Origin: Streptomyces sp. NRRL F-525
GTDB lineage: Bacteria; Actinomycetota; Actinomycetes; Streptomycetales; Streptomycetaceae
Length of the DNA stretch: 64,000 nt
Assembly (NCBI RefSeq): GCF_000716605.1
Contig: NZ_JNXE01000001.1
Span: 186,001 to 250,000, forward strand
Direction of reading: 5' to 3'
Made by a program: the position numbers and the translations under genes. Below, one piece after another: positions 1-8,053 of the stretch (the first letter of the stretch is position 1; every line of letters begins with the position of its first letter). The notes below the pieces were generated by a model. That model made no database searches and was not told where the DNA came from. It was given only the letters and a program-made list of their open reading frames with translations.

Positions 1-1
1 C

Positions 2-646
2 GTGCAGGACGTGCTGGGCTTCAGTCCGCTCATGGCCGGCTTCGCCTTCCTGCCGGTCAGTGCCGTCATCGCGGTCGGCGCGGGGCTGGCCTCACGGTTC
101 CTGCCGACCTACGGCCCCAAGCCGTTCATGGTGGTGGGCGCGGTTCTCGCGGCGGGCGGCCTGGCCTGGCTGACGCTGACGGACGTCGACTCCACCTACC
201 TGGGCAGCGTCCTCGGCCCGATGCTGGTGTTCAGCCTCGGCATGGGCATGGAGTTCGTCTCGCTGACCCTGATGGCGCTCTCCGACGTGCCCGTCCAGGA
301 GACCGGCGCGGCCTCCGGACTCCTCAACGTCATGCAGCAGGTGGGCGGGTCGCTCGGGCTGTCCATCCTGGTCACGATGTTCGGCACGGCCAGCCGCAAC
401 GAGGCGAAGGACCAGATCCCCGCGTTCCTGTCCCAGGCGACCCCGGCCGAGCGCATCCGCTTCCAGCGGACCGGCCAACTCCCGGGCGCCTGGGGCGATC
501 ACGTCCTCACTGCCGGGGTCTCGGCCGCGTTCGTGATGGCGGCGATCTTCACTGTCGTCGCTGCCTTGATCGCCGTGGTGGTCATCCAGGTTCGGCCCTC
601 CGATCTCGAACGCCTCAAGGGAGGCCCGGGGGTTGGACCGGTCTGA
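2..646 (+). CDS. MFS drug transporter, C-terminal part (cut by window edge)
   Basis: This is the C-terminal part of a proton-driven multidrug exporter of the DHA2 (EmrB/QacA-like) major facilitator family, acting in the plasma membrane. The reading frame is open from the first base, and the opening residues MQDVLGFSPLMAGFAFLP match the internal MQ-x-VLG-x-SPL-x-AG motif of 14-helix MFS exporters, so the true start lies upstream. About five or six hydrophobic segments remain, including the long last helix that ends in VVVIQVRP. The tail is cytosolic and rich in glycine. The substrate cannot be read from this part. The gene converges on the next gene with only 3 bp between the two stop codons. 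I am confident of the family and not of the substrate. Confidence 0.85.
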   Translation: MQDVLGFSPLMAGFAFLPVSAVIAVGAGLASRFLPTYGPKPFMVVGAVLAAGGLAWLTLTDVDSTYLGSVLGPMLVFSLGMGMEFVSLTLMALSDVPVQETGAASGLLNVMQQVGGSLGLSILVTMFGTASRNEAKDQIPAFLSQATPAERIRFQRTGQLPGAWGDHVLTAGVSAAFVMAAIFTVVAALIAVVVIQVRPSDLERLKGGPGVGPV

Positions 647-649
647 ACA

Positions 650-2452
650 TCAACTCCCTTGAGATTGCTGGCCCTTCGGGATCTGCTGCTCGAACCACAC
701 GACCTTGCCCGTGCTCAGCCGCGTCGCTCCCCAGCGGTGGGCGAGCCGGTCGACCAGGAACAGGCCCCGGCCGCCCTCGTCGCCGGGCGCGGCCTGGCGC
801 ATGCGGGGCACCTGGGGCGAGTCGTCGGTGACCTCGCAGCGCAGCACGTCGGTGCGCAGCAGCCGTAGCGAGATGGGGCGGGAGGCGTACCGCACGGCGT
901 TCGTGACGACCTCGCTGACCATGAGTTCCGTGCTGTCGAGCAGGGCGTCCAGGCCCCAGCGGCGCAGCACCCTGCGGGTCAGCCGGCGGGCCTGGCCCGC
1001 GGTGAGGGGGTGGGGGTCGAGGTGCCAGTAGCCGACGCTGTCCGGCGGGAAGCCGTCGAAGCGGGCGGTGAGCAGCGCGATGTCGTCGTCGCGGGCGCCC
1101 GGCGCCAGTGCGGTGAGGATGCGGTCGCAGAGCCGCTCCAGCGAGGACAGGCGGTGTCGGTGCGGGGTGGACTGGAGGTGGGTGCGCAGGGCCTCGACAC
1201 CCGTCCCCACGTCGGTGTCGCGGGACTCGACCAGGCCGTCGGTGTACAGGACCAGGGTCGTGCCGGTGGGCGCGGGCATCTCCACGGACTCGAAGACGAC
1301 CCCGCCGACGCCGATCGGCGCGCCCGGCGGGACCTGGAGCACCTCGGCGTGGCCGTTCGGGCGCAGCAGTACGGCGGGCGGGTGGCCGGCGTTGGCCATG
1401 AGGAGGCGGTGCGAGATCGGGTCGTAGATCGCGTACAGGCACGTCGCTATGTGGTCGCTGCCGAGGCGCTGGGCCTGTTCGTCGAGGTGGTGGAGGACCT
1501 CGTGCGGGGGCAGGTCGAGGCCGGCGAGGGTCTGCACGATGGTGCGCAGCTGGCCCATGATCGCGGCGGAGGTCATGGAGTGGCCCATGACGTCACCGAC
1601 GATCAGCGCGACCCGGCTGCCGGGCAGCGGGATCGCGTCGTACCAGTCGCCGCCGACCTGCGCGGTCTTCGAGGCCGGCAGATAGCGGCTGGCGAGCCGG
1701 ATGCCGGTCGGCTCGGGCAGCGAGGACGGGAGCATGGTGTGCTGCAGGGTGTCCGCGACGGAGGCCTCGTGGCCGTACATCACCGCCTTCTGGACGCCGA
1801 TCGCGGTGTGGGTGGCGAGCTGCGAGGCGACGAGCAGGTCGTCGGTGGTGAACGCGGAGCGGTCGGGGCGGCGCAGCAGGACGACGGTGCCCATGACGTG
1901 GTGGCGGCCGTGCAGCGGGGCGATGATCAGGCGGCGGCCCGGCGGCAGCGTGCCGTGCGCGCTCGCCGCGGGCCCGAGCAGTTCGGCCACGGCGGGGTGG
2001 ATGCCCGGGGCGTCGCCGAAGGCCGGGCGCCCGGCCAGGAGCAGCTTCGCGAGCCGTCCCGCGAGCATCGGCTGCACCCGCTCGGCCACGCTCGCGTACT
2101 CGGCGTGCGGCATGAGCAGCGCGGACCTGGCCTCGGGCGCGCGGTCGATGCTGTGCAGTTGCAGGACGACGGGCGCGGCCGACTTCTCGTCCCCGACGGG
2201 CAGCGGATCGTGCAGGTGGATCACGATCGCGTCGGCGAAGGCGGGCACCGCCGCCCACCGCAGTTCCCGCAGCGTCTCGTCCAGGTCCATCCCGCGGGCG
2301 ATCCGCCGGGTGGCGACATCGAGGTACTGGAGCCGGTCCATCTGCTGCACGGGCGTCCGGCCGAGCGGTACGACGGGCGCCGGGCCGCTCGCCGAGGAGC
2401 CTCGCCGGGCGGTTCCGGCGGGGCCTTCGCGGGGGCTGGGTTGCTCCGTCAC
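650..2452 (-). CDS. GAF - PP2C (SpoIIE) phosphatase - HATPase regulator
   Basis: A 600-residue cytosolic signalling protein of the type Streptomyces uses to control anti-sigma-factor antagonists. A GAF-like sensor region occupies about residues 45-220. A SpoIIE-type PP2C phosphatase follows at about 235-465, with the metal motifs GGDWYD, GDVMGHS, NAGHPP, YTDGLVESR and DDDIALL all intact. An RsbW-like histidine-kinase ATPase domain closes the protein at about 475-595, with N-box VSEVVTNAVRYA and G-box GGRGLFLVDRLA. Known members dephosphorylate anti-anti-sigma factors and may also phosphorylate them through the ATPase domain. No sigma factor or antagonist gene lies beside it, so its partner is unknown. 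The start is GTG with a weak ribosome binding site. The N-terminal 30 residues are disordered and Pro/Gly/Ser rich. Confidence 0.9.
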   Translation of the reverse strand: MTEQPSPREGPAGTARRGSSASGPAPVVPLGRTPVQQMDRLQYLDVATRRIARGMDLDETLRELRWAAVPAFADAIVIHLHDPLPVGDEKSAAPVVLQLHSIDRAPEARSALLMPHAEYASVAERVQPMLAGRLAKLLLAGRPAFGDAPGIHPAVAELLGPAASAHGTLPPGRRLIIAPLHGRHHVMGTVVLLRRPDRSAFTTDDLLVASQLATHTAIGVQKAVMYGHEASVADTLQHTMLPSSLPEPTGIRLASRYLPASKTAQVGGDWYDAIPLPGSRVALIVGDVMGHSMTSAAIMGQLRTIVQTLAGLDLPPHEVLHHLDEQAQRLGSDHIATCLYAIYDPISHRLLMANAGHPPAVLLRPNGHAEVLQVPPGAPIGVGGVVFESVEMPAPTGTTLVLYTDGLVESRDTDVGTGVEALRTHLQSTPHRHRLSSLERLCDRILTALAPGARDDDIALLTARFDGFPPDSVGYWHLDPHPLTAGQARRLTRRVLRRWGLDALLDSTELMVSEVVTNAVRYASRPISLRLLRTDVLRCEVTDDSPQVPRMRQAAPGDEGGRGLFLVDRLAHRWGATRLSTGKVVWFEQQIPKGQQSQGS

Positions 2453-2505
2453 ACGCTTCGTCCCGTCACTGGTACGGCAGCGGCCGCTGTGTCGGTCCTA
2501 CGGCC

Positions 2506-3186
2506 TCAGTCGCGCCGTCGGCAGCAGAGGAAGACCTGTTCCTCGGGCGGGACGTCGGCGGTCGCCGGGGCGTAGGTGTAGGAGTTCTCCTTCACGACCT
2601 CGAAGCCAGCCGTGTCGAGGACCTTGTGCAGGTCTTCGAGGAGATAGCCGGAGACCCTGATCGTGTGGCCGAGGAAGGGGATCTCGAAGTCGTCCACATG
2701 GGCCTCCACCATCGACAGGGCGAGCAGCCCGCCCGGATTCAGCAGGTGGTGGATCGTGCGCAGGGCGAGCGGGATCTCCGCGCGCGGGAGCATCAGCAGG
2801 GAGAAGAACGCGGCGACGCCGTCGAAACGGCCCAGGTCACGGGTGCCGCCCGGGCGCAGGTCCGCGAGGTCGAGCTGGTGGAACGTGGCGGTGGGGACGT
2901 ACTCCCGGGCGAGCGTCACCATCCGGGCGGAGAAGTCCACGCCGACGACGTCGAAACCCGCGTCGGCCAGCTGTCGGGAGGTCGGCACACCCGTGCCGGA
3001 GCCGAGGTCCAGCACACGGGCGCCCGGATCGAGGGACTCGATGAGCCAGTCACCGGCGCCGACCTGGCCCTCCTTGTGCGGGAAGGCCTCGTCGTACCGG
3101 TCCCCGATGGCATCGAAGGCCTCGGCCTGACCGGTGCGGTCGAGCCGAAGGCTGTCGTAGCCGGACCCGTCGTGCGTTCCGCTCAC
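2506..3186 (-). CDS. Class I SAM-dependent methyltransferase
   Basis: A 226-residue cytosolic methyltransferase of unknown substrate. Motif I is VLDLGSGTGVPTSRQLADAG, followed by the acidic end of strand 2 (VVGVDFSARM) and a motif IV region (FDGVAAFFSLLML). I chose the GTG at 3186 because an AAAGG ribosome binding site sits 8 bases upstream; the frame also stays open to 3288, with an in-frame ATG at 3210 that has a poorer leader. The strong terminator behind the upstream gene at 3250-3289 shows that this gene has its own promoter. The C-terminus (PPEEQVFLCCRRRD) ends in a Cys-Cys pair. The family is a small-molecule type similar to UbiE/Methyltransf_25 enzymes, but no neighbour tells what it modifies. 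Confidence 0.85.
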   Translation of the reverse strand: MSGTHDGSGYDSLRLDRTGQAEAFDAIGDRYDEAFPHKEGQVGAGDWLIESLDPGARVLDLGSGTGVPTSRQLADAGFDVVGVDFSARMVTLAREYVPTATFHQLDLADLRPGGTRDLGRFDGVAAFFSLLMLPRAEIPLALRTIHHLLNPGGLLALSMVEAHVDDFEIPFLGHTIRVSGYLLEDLHKVLDTAGFEVVKENSYTYAPATADVPPEEQVFLCCRRRD

Positions 3187-3249
3187 TGAAGTGGCCTTTC
3201 GTCCGCGCATAGAGGATTGTCCCACAAGTCTGTGAAGTGAGGTTTCGGC

Positions 3250-3289
3250 GGAAAAAGAACGTGAGGGGCGCCCTGGGGCACCCCTCACG
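3250..3289 (-). terminator. Intrinsic terminator behind the TerD-like gene
   Basis: On the minus strand CGTGAGGGG (3289-3281) pairs perfectly with CCCCTCACG (3268-3260), and the stem continues inward through GCC/GGC around a short loop. It is followed at once by TTCTTTTTCC (3259-3250). This is a textbook stem plus U-tract and ends transcription of the 749-residue gene whose stop codon is at 3384. Confidence 0.85.
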
Positions 3290-3383
3290 GAACGTCGAGG
3301 GCGAGGAAAGCGGACGGACTGGATTCAAAGAAGGAGTTGAGAAGGAAGTCCGTCCATGGCCTCGCCGGGGCCGACGCTATCAG

Positions 3384-5633
3384 TCAGGCGGGGATCAGGT
3401 CGCGCAGATTTTCGGGAGTGACGACAAGAGATCCGGCGGGCAGCCCGGCCGGGCGGCGCATGCCGATGAAGGTGACCGGTTCGTCGGGGATTGTCTCCCC
3501 GTCCCACAGGGTCACCGTCGTCGCCTCCCCGGTCATCAGGCCGACGAGATGGCGCACGGTGAGCTGCTCGCGCTCGACGATGCCGCGCAGCAGGTTGGCC
3601 ACCGTCACGCGGTTCTCCTCGACCCGGTTCGCGGACGGGCTGCCCTTGAGGTACAGGTGCAGCCACTTCGCCCGCCAGGCGCCGTCCTCCCCGCGCAGGA
3701 ACACCAGCGGCAGCGCGACCCGGCCCGCCCCGCGCAGCTCCGACTTCATCCGCACGGTACGCGGCTCGAACGGCCGCCCCAAGTGCTCGCCCTCGCGCAG
3801 CATGAACCCGAAGAACGACTCCTCGACCTCCTCGAAGCCCTCGCCCGCGAAGATGTTGACCTGCGGCACGACGAACGCCCCGCGCACCGCGCCCAGCCGC
3901 AGATTGATGAACTCCGAGGCCCCGTCCGGCGCTTCGGTGATGTCACCGGAGTGCTCGCCCTCGACGTCGGTGAGCGCGGTGTACGCCAGCCACGAGTGCG
4001 TCGAGTAGTCCGCGTTCAGCATCAGCGCCGACAGGTCGAAGTCGGTGCGCTGCTCGGTCTCCTTCCAGTACACGAAGAACCGCAGCAACTCGCCCTCGAC
4101 CGTGGAGAGGGACCCGCGCGGCAGCACCCCGAGCCCGGCAGCCGTCGCCTTCCCGCTCAACGGCAGCGCCACGTCCAGCATGTCCGGATCGACCAACAGC
4201 CGCTCCGGAGAAGGCAGTCGACGCCGCGTCTCGTCGTCGAGCGCGGCGATCAGCCGGTCACGCTCCGCCGGTCCTACGATCGACCGCTCGTCGTCGGTCA
4301 CCCAGGCCCGGCCGCGCCGGTTCACGAAGACCCGCAACTCCCCGGTGTCCCGGGCCCGGTTGTGCAGATGTTCGCGCACCGACAGCACGACCCGGCCCGA
4401 CACCTCGGGCGCGACCTGCTCGGCGGCGGCCACCACGGCGTCCCGCTCCTCCTGCGTGAGCGCCATGCGCAGCAGCCGGTCCAGCGCGCGGAACAGCTTG
4501 CCCGGCGCGGACTTCAGCAGCTCCAGCGCGTCCAGGAGGTTGGCCTCCGCGAGCAGTTCCTCGACCCGGCTGTCGAACGACCGCGCCTTCAGCTCACCGC
4601 GCGCGACCGCGAACACCTCGGCGGCGCGCGGCAGTCGCGGGTACTCGTGCGGGTGCAGCCGCTCGCCGAGCCGCTTCCACGCCTCGCGGTGCGCGTGCAC
4701 GTCGGCGAGCTTGGCGGGGGACGCGGCGATCACGGAGTCCAGCCCCGCGAGCAGCGCCCGCCGCACCGGACGCGAGGGCGACCGGAAACGGGTCGGCTCC
4801 GTCAGCGTCACATCACCGTCCGACAGCGCGCAGGCCAGCCGCAGCACATCGGTCACGGTGTCCAGCAACAGCCCCGAACCCGCCTTCATCCGGGCCTGGT
4901 TGACGATCGCGCGGTTCTCCCGGACCGGGATCGCCTCGGGCTGCGGCCCGTCCACGCACCGCTCGGCCAGCGCCCGCAGATCACCCTGGTGCTCCTCGCT
5001 CAGGGGAGTGACGCTGCCCGCCAACGCCAGGTACAGGGTGGCGAGTTCATCGGCGAGCTTGCCGCCCGCGTGCAGCACCGTGAGTCGGTCGCCCGCCCCC
5101 GCGATCAACTCGTCCTGCGCGGCGAGCAGTTCGGCGTAGGTGTGCTGGTATCTGCCGTAGGTCGGCAGGTCGAGGAGATTCACCACGCCGGTCCGCAGCT
5201 GCTTGAGCGTCGCGGACGAGGTCTCCTCGTCGTCGAGCGCGTCGGCGACGCACGACATCCAGAAGTCCACGGTGTCGGGCACGTTGGCCGGGAAGCCGAT
5301 GAAGTAGGCGTTGTGCTGCACGTGATCGCCGACCAGCTCGCGGACGGTCCGCAGCGTGCGTCCGGCGATACGGACGACCGTCTCCTCGGGCAGCCCCGAC
5401 AGCCGTTCCAGCAGCTCGGCGGAGAGCTTGAACCCCACGGAGAGCAGCACGGCGTCGAACTGCCGCGCGGCGGTGGCGCCTTCACCCACGGGACCTGTGG
5501 CGTCACCCGAGGGACCTGTGGGTTCACCCGAGGGACCCGTGGGGAGGGGAATGCGGAACGTGTGCCGGAGGACCAGTGGTTCGAGACGGTCGATCATTCC
5601 CGCATGGTCCCAGAACCGAACAAGCGGGCGCAT
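3384..5633 (-). CDS. Large protein with TerD-like C-terminal region
   Basis: A 749-residue protein that I do not recognise as a named enzyme. It has no signal peptide or membrane segment. Residues about 500-650 contain RTDFDLSALML, then HSGDITEAPDGASEFINL, which follow the spacing of the TerD/tellurium-resistance calcium-binding fold (FDLD..., HSGD..., E-x-I-x-I-x-L). The C-terminus continues with a beta-rich region and the motif PVTFIGMRRPAG. The N-terminal two thirds are mostly helical. Few cysteines are present and no RING or zinc motif is seen. Residues about 30-51 are three copies of a TGP-x-G-x-x repeat. Two starts are possible, ATG at 5633 and ATG at 5597; the first has a GGGAA at a workable distance. 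The TetR gene lies 37 bp upstream on the same strand, so both may share a transcript. Confidence 0.6.
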   Translation of the reverse strand: MRPLVRFWDHAGMIDRLEPLVLRHTFRIPLPTGPSGEPTGPSGDATGPVGEGATAARQFDAVLLSVGFKLSAELLERLSGLPEETVVRIAGRTLRTVRELVGDHVQHNAYFIGFPANVPDTVDFWMSCVADALDDEETSSATLKQLRTGVVNLLDLPTYGRYQHTYAELLAAQDELIAGAGDRLTVLHAGGKLADELATLYLALAGSVTPLSEEHQGDLRALAERCVDGPQPEAIPVRENRAIVNQARMKAGSGLLLDTVTDVLRLACALSDGDVTLTEPTRFRSPSRPVRRALLAGLDSVIAASPAKLADVHAHREAWKRLGERLHPHEYPRLPRAAEVFAVARGELKARSFDSRVEELLAEANLLDALELLKSAPGKLFRALDRLLRMALTQEERDAVVAAAEQVAPEVSGRVVLSVREHLHNRARDTGELRVFVNRRGRAWVTDDERSIVGPAERDRLIAALDDETRRRLPSPERLLVDPDMLDVALPLSGKATAAGLGVLPRGSLSTVEGELLRFFVYWKETEQRTDFDLSALMLNADYSTHSWLAYTALTDVEGEHSGDITEAPDGASEFINLRLGAVRGAFVVPQVNIFAGEGFEEVEESFFGFMLREGEHLGRPFEPRTVRMKSELRGAGRVALPLVFLRGEDGAWRAKWLHLYLKGSPSANRVEENRVTVANLLRGIVEREQLTVRHLVGLMTGEATTVTLWDGETIPDEPVTFIGMRRPAGLPAGSLVVTPENLRDLIPA
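5482..5544 (-). repeat. Three tandem 21-bp units inside the coding region
   Basis: Units start at 5482, 5503 and 5524 on the plus strand, each beginning TCACCC and containing GGGAC. They encode the heptapeptides TGPSGEP, TGPSGDA and TGPVGEG near the N-terminus of the TerD-like protein. The period is a multiple of three, so copy-number change would keep the frame. Confidence 0.85.
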
Positions 5634-5670
5634 TCGGGTTTCCCGTGGAGGGTGCGGTGAAGGCCGCGGG

Positions 5671-6249
5671 TCAGCGTCCGGGCGCTCCCGCCCGCAGTCC
5701 GTCCATGACCAGGTCCAGGAGCCGCTCCGCGCGCCCCTGCCAGTCGCCGTGCGGTTCGATCTGCCACAGGCCCGCGATGGCGAGGAAGAAGTCGTCGGGG
5801 GTGACGCCCGGGCGGATGGTGCCGGCCTCGTCGTTCGCCCGCAGGAGCAGCGCGACGGCCTCCGTCACCGCGCCGTGCCCGGGCTTGGCCGGGGTGCCGG
5901 ACGCGCCGGCCGCCTGCCGCAGCGCCCCGGCCAGGCCGACCTTGGCCCTGGCGAACCGGGCGAGGCGGTCCATCCACTCCCGCAGCGCCCGGTCCGGCGC
6001 GCTCGTCTCCAGCAACGGGGCCGCCGCATCGGCGACCTGCTGCATCTCGTGGCGGTAGATCTCCAGCAGGAGCGCCTCGCGGTTGGGGAAGTTGCGGTAG
6101 AACGTGCCCTGCCCGACGCCGGCCTTCCTGGCGATCGTGCTCAGCGGGACGTCCGCCGCGAGCGTCAGCTCGGCGAGCGCCACTTCGAGGATGCGCTCGC
6201 GGTTCCGCTGGGCGTCCGAGCGCTGTGGCGTGCCCAACTCCTCGCGCAC
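5671..6249 (-). CDS. TetR-family repressor of the aldehyde oxidase operon
   Basis: A 192-residue TetR regulator. Its N-terminal helix-turn-helix (RERILEVALAEL ... STIARKAGVGQGTFYRNFPN) is complete, and the C-terminal ligand domain contains many leucines and alanines. The ATG at 6249 has GGAGGAGGAG directly in front. It is transcribed away from the molybdenum hydroxylase operon that begins at 6477, and two matched palindromes lie in the gap between them. The usual logic for this arrangement is repression of both directions, released by an aldehyde or another small aromatic ligand. The ligand is inferred from context only. The neighbouring TerD-like gene downstream may be co-transcribed. Confidence 0.9.
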   Translation of the reverse strand: MREELGTPQRSDAQRNRERILEVALAELTLAADVPLSTIARKAGVGQGTFYRNFPNREALLLEIYRHEMQQVADAAAPLLETSAPDRALREWMDRLARFARAKVGLAGALRQAAGASGTPAKPGHGAVTEAVALLLRANDEAGTIRPGVTPDDFFLAIAGLWQIEPHGDWQGRAERLLDLVMDGLRAGAPGR

Positions 6250-6287
6250 TCCTCCTCCTTCGGGGAAACACGGCAGAGCCGACCTTG

Positions 6288-6341
6288 CTAAGCGGACAGC
6301 TGTCCGTTAGGTTCCTGGATAGCGGACAGTTGTCCGCTTAG
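6288..6341. promoter_or_regulatory. Twin TetR operators between repressor and operon
   Basis: Two copies of AGCGGACA-N2-TGTCCG(C/T)T lie at 6291-6308 and 6321-6338. The second is a perfect 8+8 bp palindrome and the first has one mismatch. Flanks are also alike (TTAG on the right of each). Their centres are 30 bp apart, close to three helical turns, which puts two dimers on one face of the DNA. They lie in the divergent gap between the TetR start (6249) and the operon start (6477). Confidence 0.85.
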
Positions 6342-6476
6342 AGCTCACTCTACCGGTAGAACGGGCTGCGCGAACGGCCGGACCGATCGCCGACCGGAAT
6401 TCCCGTGCGACCCGTGGGCTCACGGATCCCCTTGTCCGACTTCGACGCGCCCCACATCCGCGAGAGAAGGCTGACC

Positions 6477-7064
6477 ATGGCCCCATCGACGTCCAGCGTC
6501 ATCACCCTGAACATCAACGGAGAGAAGCACACGCTGCCCGTCGATCACCGCACCACCCTGCTCGACGCCCTGCGCGAACACCTCGACCTCACCGGCACGA
6601 AAAAGGGCTGCGACCAGGGGCAGTGCGGGGCCTGCACGGTGCTGCTCGACGGCCGCCGGGTCGTCTCCTGCCTCCAGTTGGCGGTGGCCGCCGAGGGGCG
6701 CGCCGTCACCACCATCGAAGGCGTGGCCGACGGCGGCCGGCTGCATCCCGTGCAGCAGGCGTTCCTCGACCTCGACGGTTACCAGTGCGGCTACTGCACT
6801 CCGGGCCAGATCTGTTCGGCCCTCGCGGTGATCGAGGAACACGCGGCGGGCTGGCCCAGCGCCGTCACCGCCGACGTACGGCCCGAGGCGGGGCCGCCAC
6901 CCCTCACCGCGGAGGAGATCCGGGAGCGGATGAGCGGGAACCTGTGCCGGTGCGGCGCGTATGTGTCGATCGTCCAGGCGGTCGCCCGGGCGGCCGAGGC
7001 GCGGCGGACGGAAGCACCGCGGGCCGAGGAGGAGCAGGACGACGTCAAGGAGGCCGCGGCATGA
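6477..7064 (+). CDS. Molybdenum hydroxylase, 2Fe-2S subunit (PaoA/XdhC-type small subunit)
   Basis: A 195-residue electron-transfer subunit of a xanthine oxidase-family enzyme. A plant-type ferredoxin fold binds the first 2Fe-2S centre through C45, C50, C53 and C65 (GCDQGQCGACTVLL). The helical second domain binds the other through C104, C107, C157 and C159 (CGYCTPGQ and LCRCGAY). The ATG at 6477 is chosen because GAGAAGG lies 9-10 bases upstream; an upstream in-frame ATG at 6405 would add a tail with no family resemblance. There is no twin-arginine signal, so the enzyme should be cytosolic, unlike E. coli PaoABC. It is the first gene of a four-gene operon and overlaps the next by ATGA. Confidence 0.92.
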   Translation: MAPSTSSVITLNINGEKHTLPVDHRTTLLDALREHLDLTGTKKGCDQGQCGACTVLLDGRRVVSCLQLAVAAEGRAVTTIEGVADGGRLHPVQQAFLDLDGYQCGYCTPGQICSALAVIEEHAAGWPSAVTADVRPEAGPPPLTAEEIRERMSGNLCRCGAYVSIVQAVARAAEARRTEAPRAEEEQDDVKEAAA

Positions 7065-8053
7065 GGGAGTTCGAGTACCGGCGGGTGCTCGACGTCTTCG
7101 GCGCGGTCGCGCTGCTCGACGCCGAGCCCGACGCCCGTTTCCTCGGCGGCGGCACCAATCTCGTCGACCTGATGAAGGCCGGGGTGGAGCGTCCCGCGCG
7201 GCTCGTCGACGTACGCGAACTGCCCCTGGACCGCGTCGAGACGGCGGCGAACGGCGGCCTGCGCATCGGCGCCACCGTCACCAACAGCGACCTCGCCGCA
7301 CATCCCGAAGTGCGGCTCCGTTACCCGGCGTTGGCCCAGGCGGTCCTGGCCGCCGCCTCCGGCCAGCTGCGCAACATGGCCACGGTCGGCGGGAATCTGC
7401 TTCAGCGCACCCGCTGCGCCTACTTCACCGACGTGACCCAGCCCTGCAACAAGCGGGCCCCCGGCACTGGTTGCCCCGCGCTGAAGGGCGAGCACCGCAA
7501 CCACGCGATCCTCGGTGCCTCCGAGCACTGCGTGGCCACCCACCCCTCCGACATGGCGGTCGCGCTGGCGGCCTTCGACGCGGTCGTGTCGTACGAAACC
7601 GCCGCCGGGCCGGGTGAGTTGGCGCTCATGGACCTCTATCTCCCCGTGGGCGACACCCCGCACCGTGAGACCGCGCTGCCCCCGGGCGCCCTGATCACCG
7701 GGGTCACGCTGCCGCCCGCCCCGGTCGCCGCCAACTCCCGCTACCGGAAGGTGCGCGAGCGTGCCTCCTTCGCGTTCGCGATCGGATCGGTCGCCGCCGC
7801 CCTCGACGTGCGCGACGGTGTCGTGCGCGAGGTGCGGCTGGCCTTCGGGGCGGTGGCGTCACGACCGTGGCGGGCGCGGCGGGCAGAGCGGGCGCTGACC
7901 GGGGGACCGGCGAGCGCCGAGGCGTTCATGGCGGCCGCGGACGCCGAACTGGCCGCCGCCGAGCCGCTGTCGGACAACGCCTACAAGGTCACCCTGCTGC
8001 GCAATCTCGTCGTGGCCGTACTGACCGAACTCGCCGAGGAGACCGCCCGATGA
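7061..8053 (+). CDS. Molybdenum hydroxylase, FAD subunit with extra Cys4 motif
   Basis: A 330-residue FAD-binding subunit of the CoxM/PaoB class. The FAD motifs FLGGGTNLVDLM and ATVGGNLLQRTRC are present. A cysteine-rich insertion gives C119, C129, C138 and C157 (within TRCAYFTDV, QPCNKRAPGTGC and ASEHC). That pattern is the one that holds the additional 4Fe-4S cluster in aldehyde oxidoreductase subunit PaoB, and it is missing in classical xanthine dehydrogenases. This favours an aldehyde oxidase over a purine enzyme. The start codon overlaps the previous stop (ATGA) and the last bases overlap the next start, so translation is coupled across the operon. Confidence 0.9.
   Translation: MREFEYRRVLDVFGAVALLDAEPDARFLGGGTNLVDLMKAGVERPARLVDVRELPLDRVETAANGGLRIGATVTNSDLAAHPEVRLRYPALAQAVLAAASGQLRNMATVGGNLLQRTRCAYFTDVTQPCNKRAPGTGCPALKGEHRNHAILGASEHCVATHPSDMAVALAAFDAVVSYETAAGPGELALMDLYLPVGDTPHRETALPPGALITGVTLPPAPVAANSRYRKVRERASFAFAIGSVAAALDVRDGVVREVRLAFGAVASRPWRARRAERALTGGPASAEAFMAAADAELAAAEPLSDNAYKVTLLRNLVVAVLTELAEETAR

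Noticed and set aside
1010..2575. A 521-codon plus-strand frame
   Set aside because: Antisense to the PP2C regulator, whose catalytic motifs are intact. The frame is Gly/Arg/Val repeats without motifs.
3237..5660. An 807-codon open frame on the plus strand
   Set aside because: It is exactly antisense to the TerD-like gene, has low-complexity Arg/Gln/His composition and no family motif. Such frames arise from the high GC content.
6288..6341. Insertion-sequence ends
   Set aside because: The two palindromes are in the same spacing as operators, with no transposase or target duplication.
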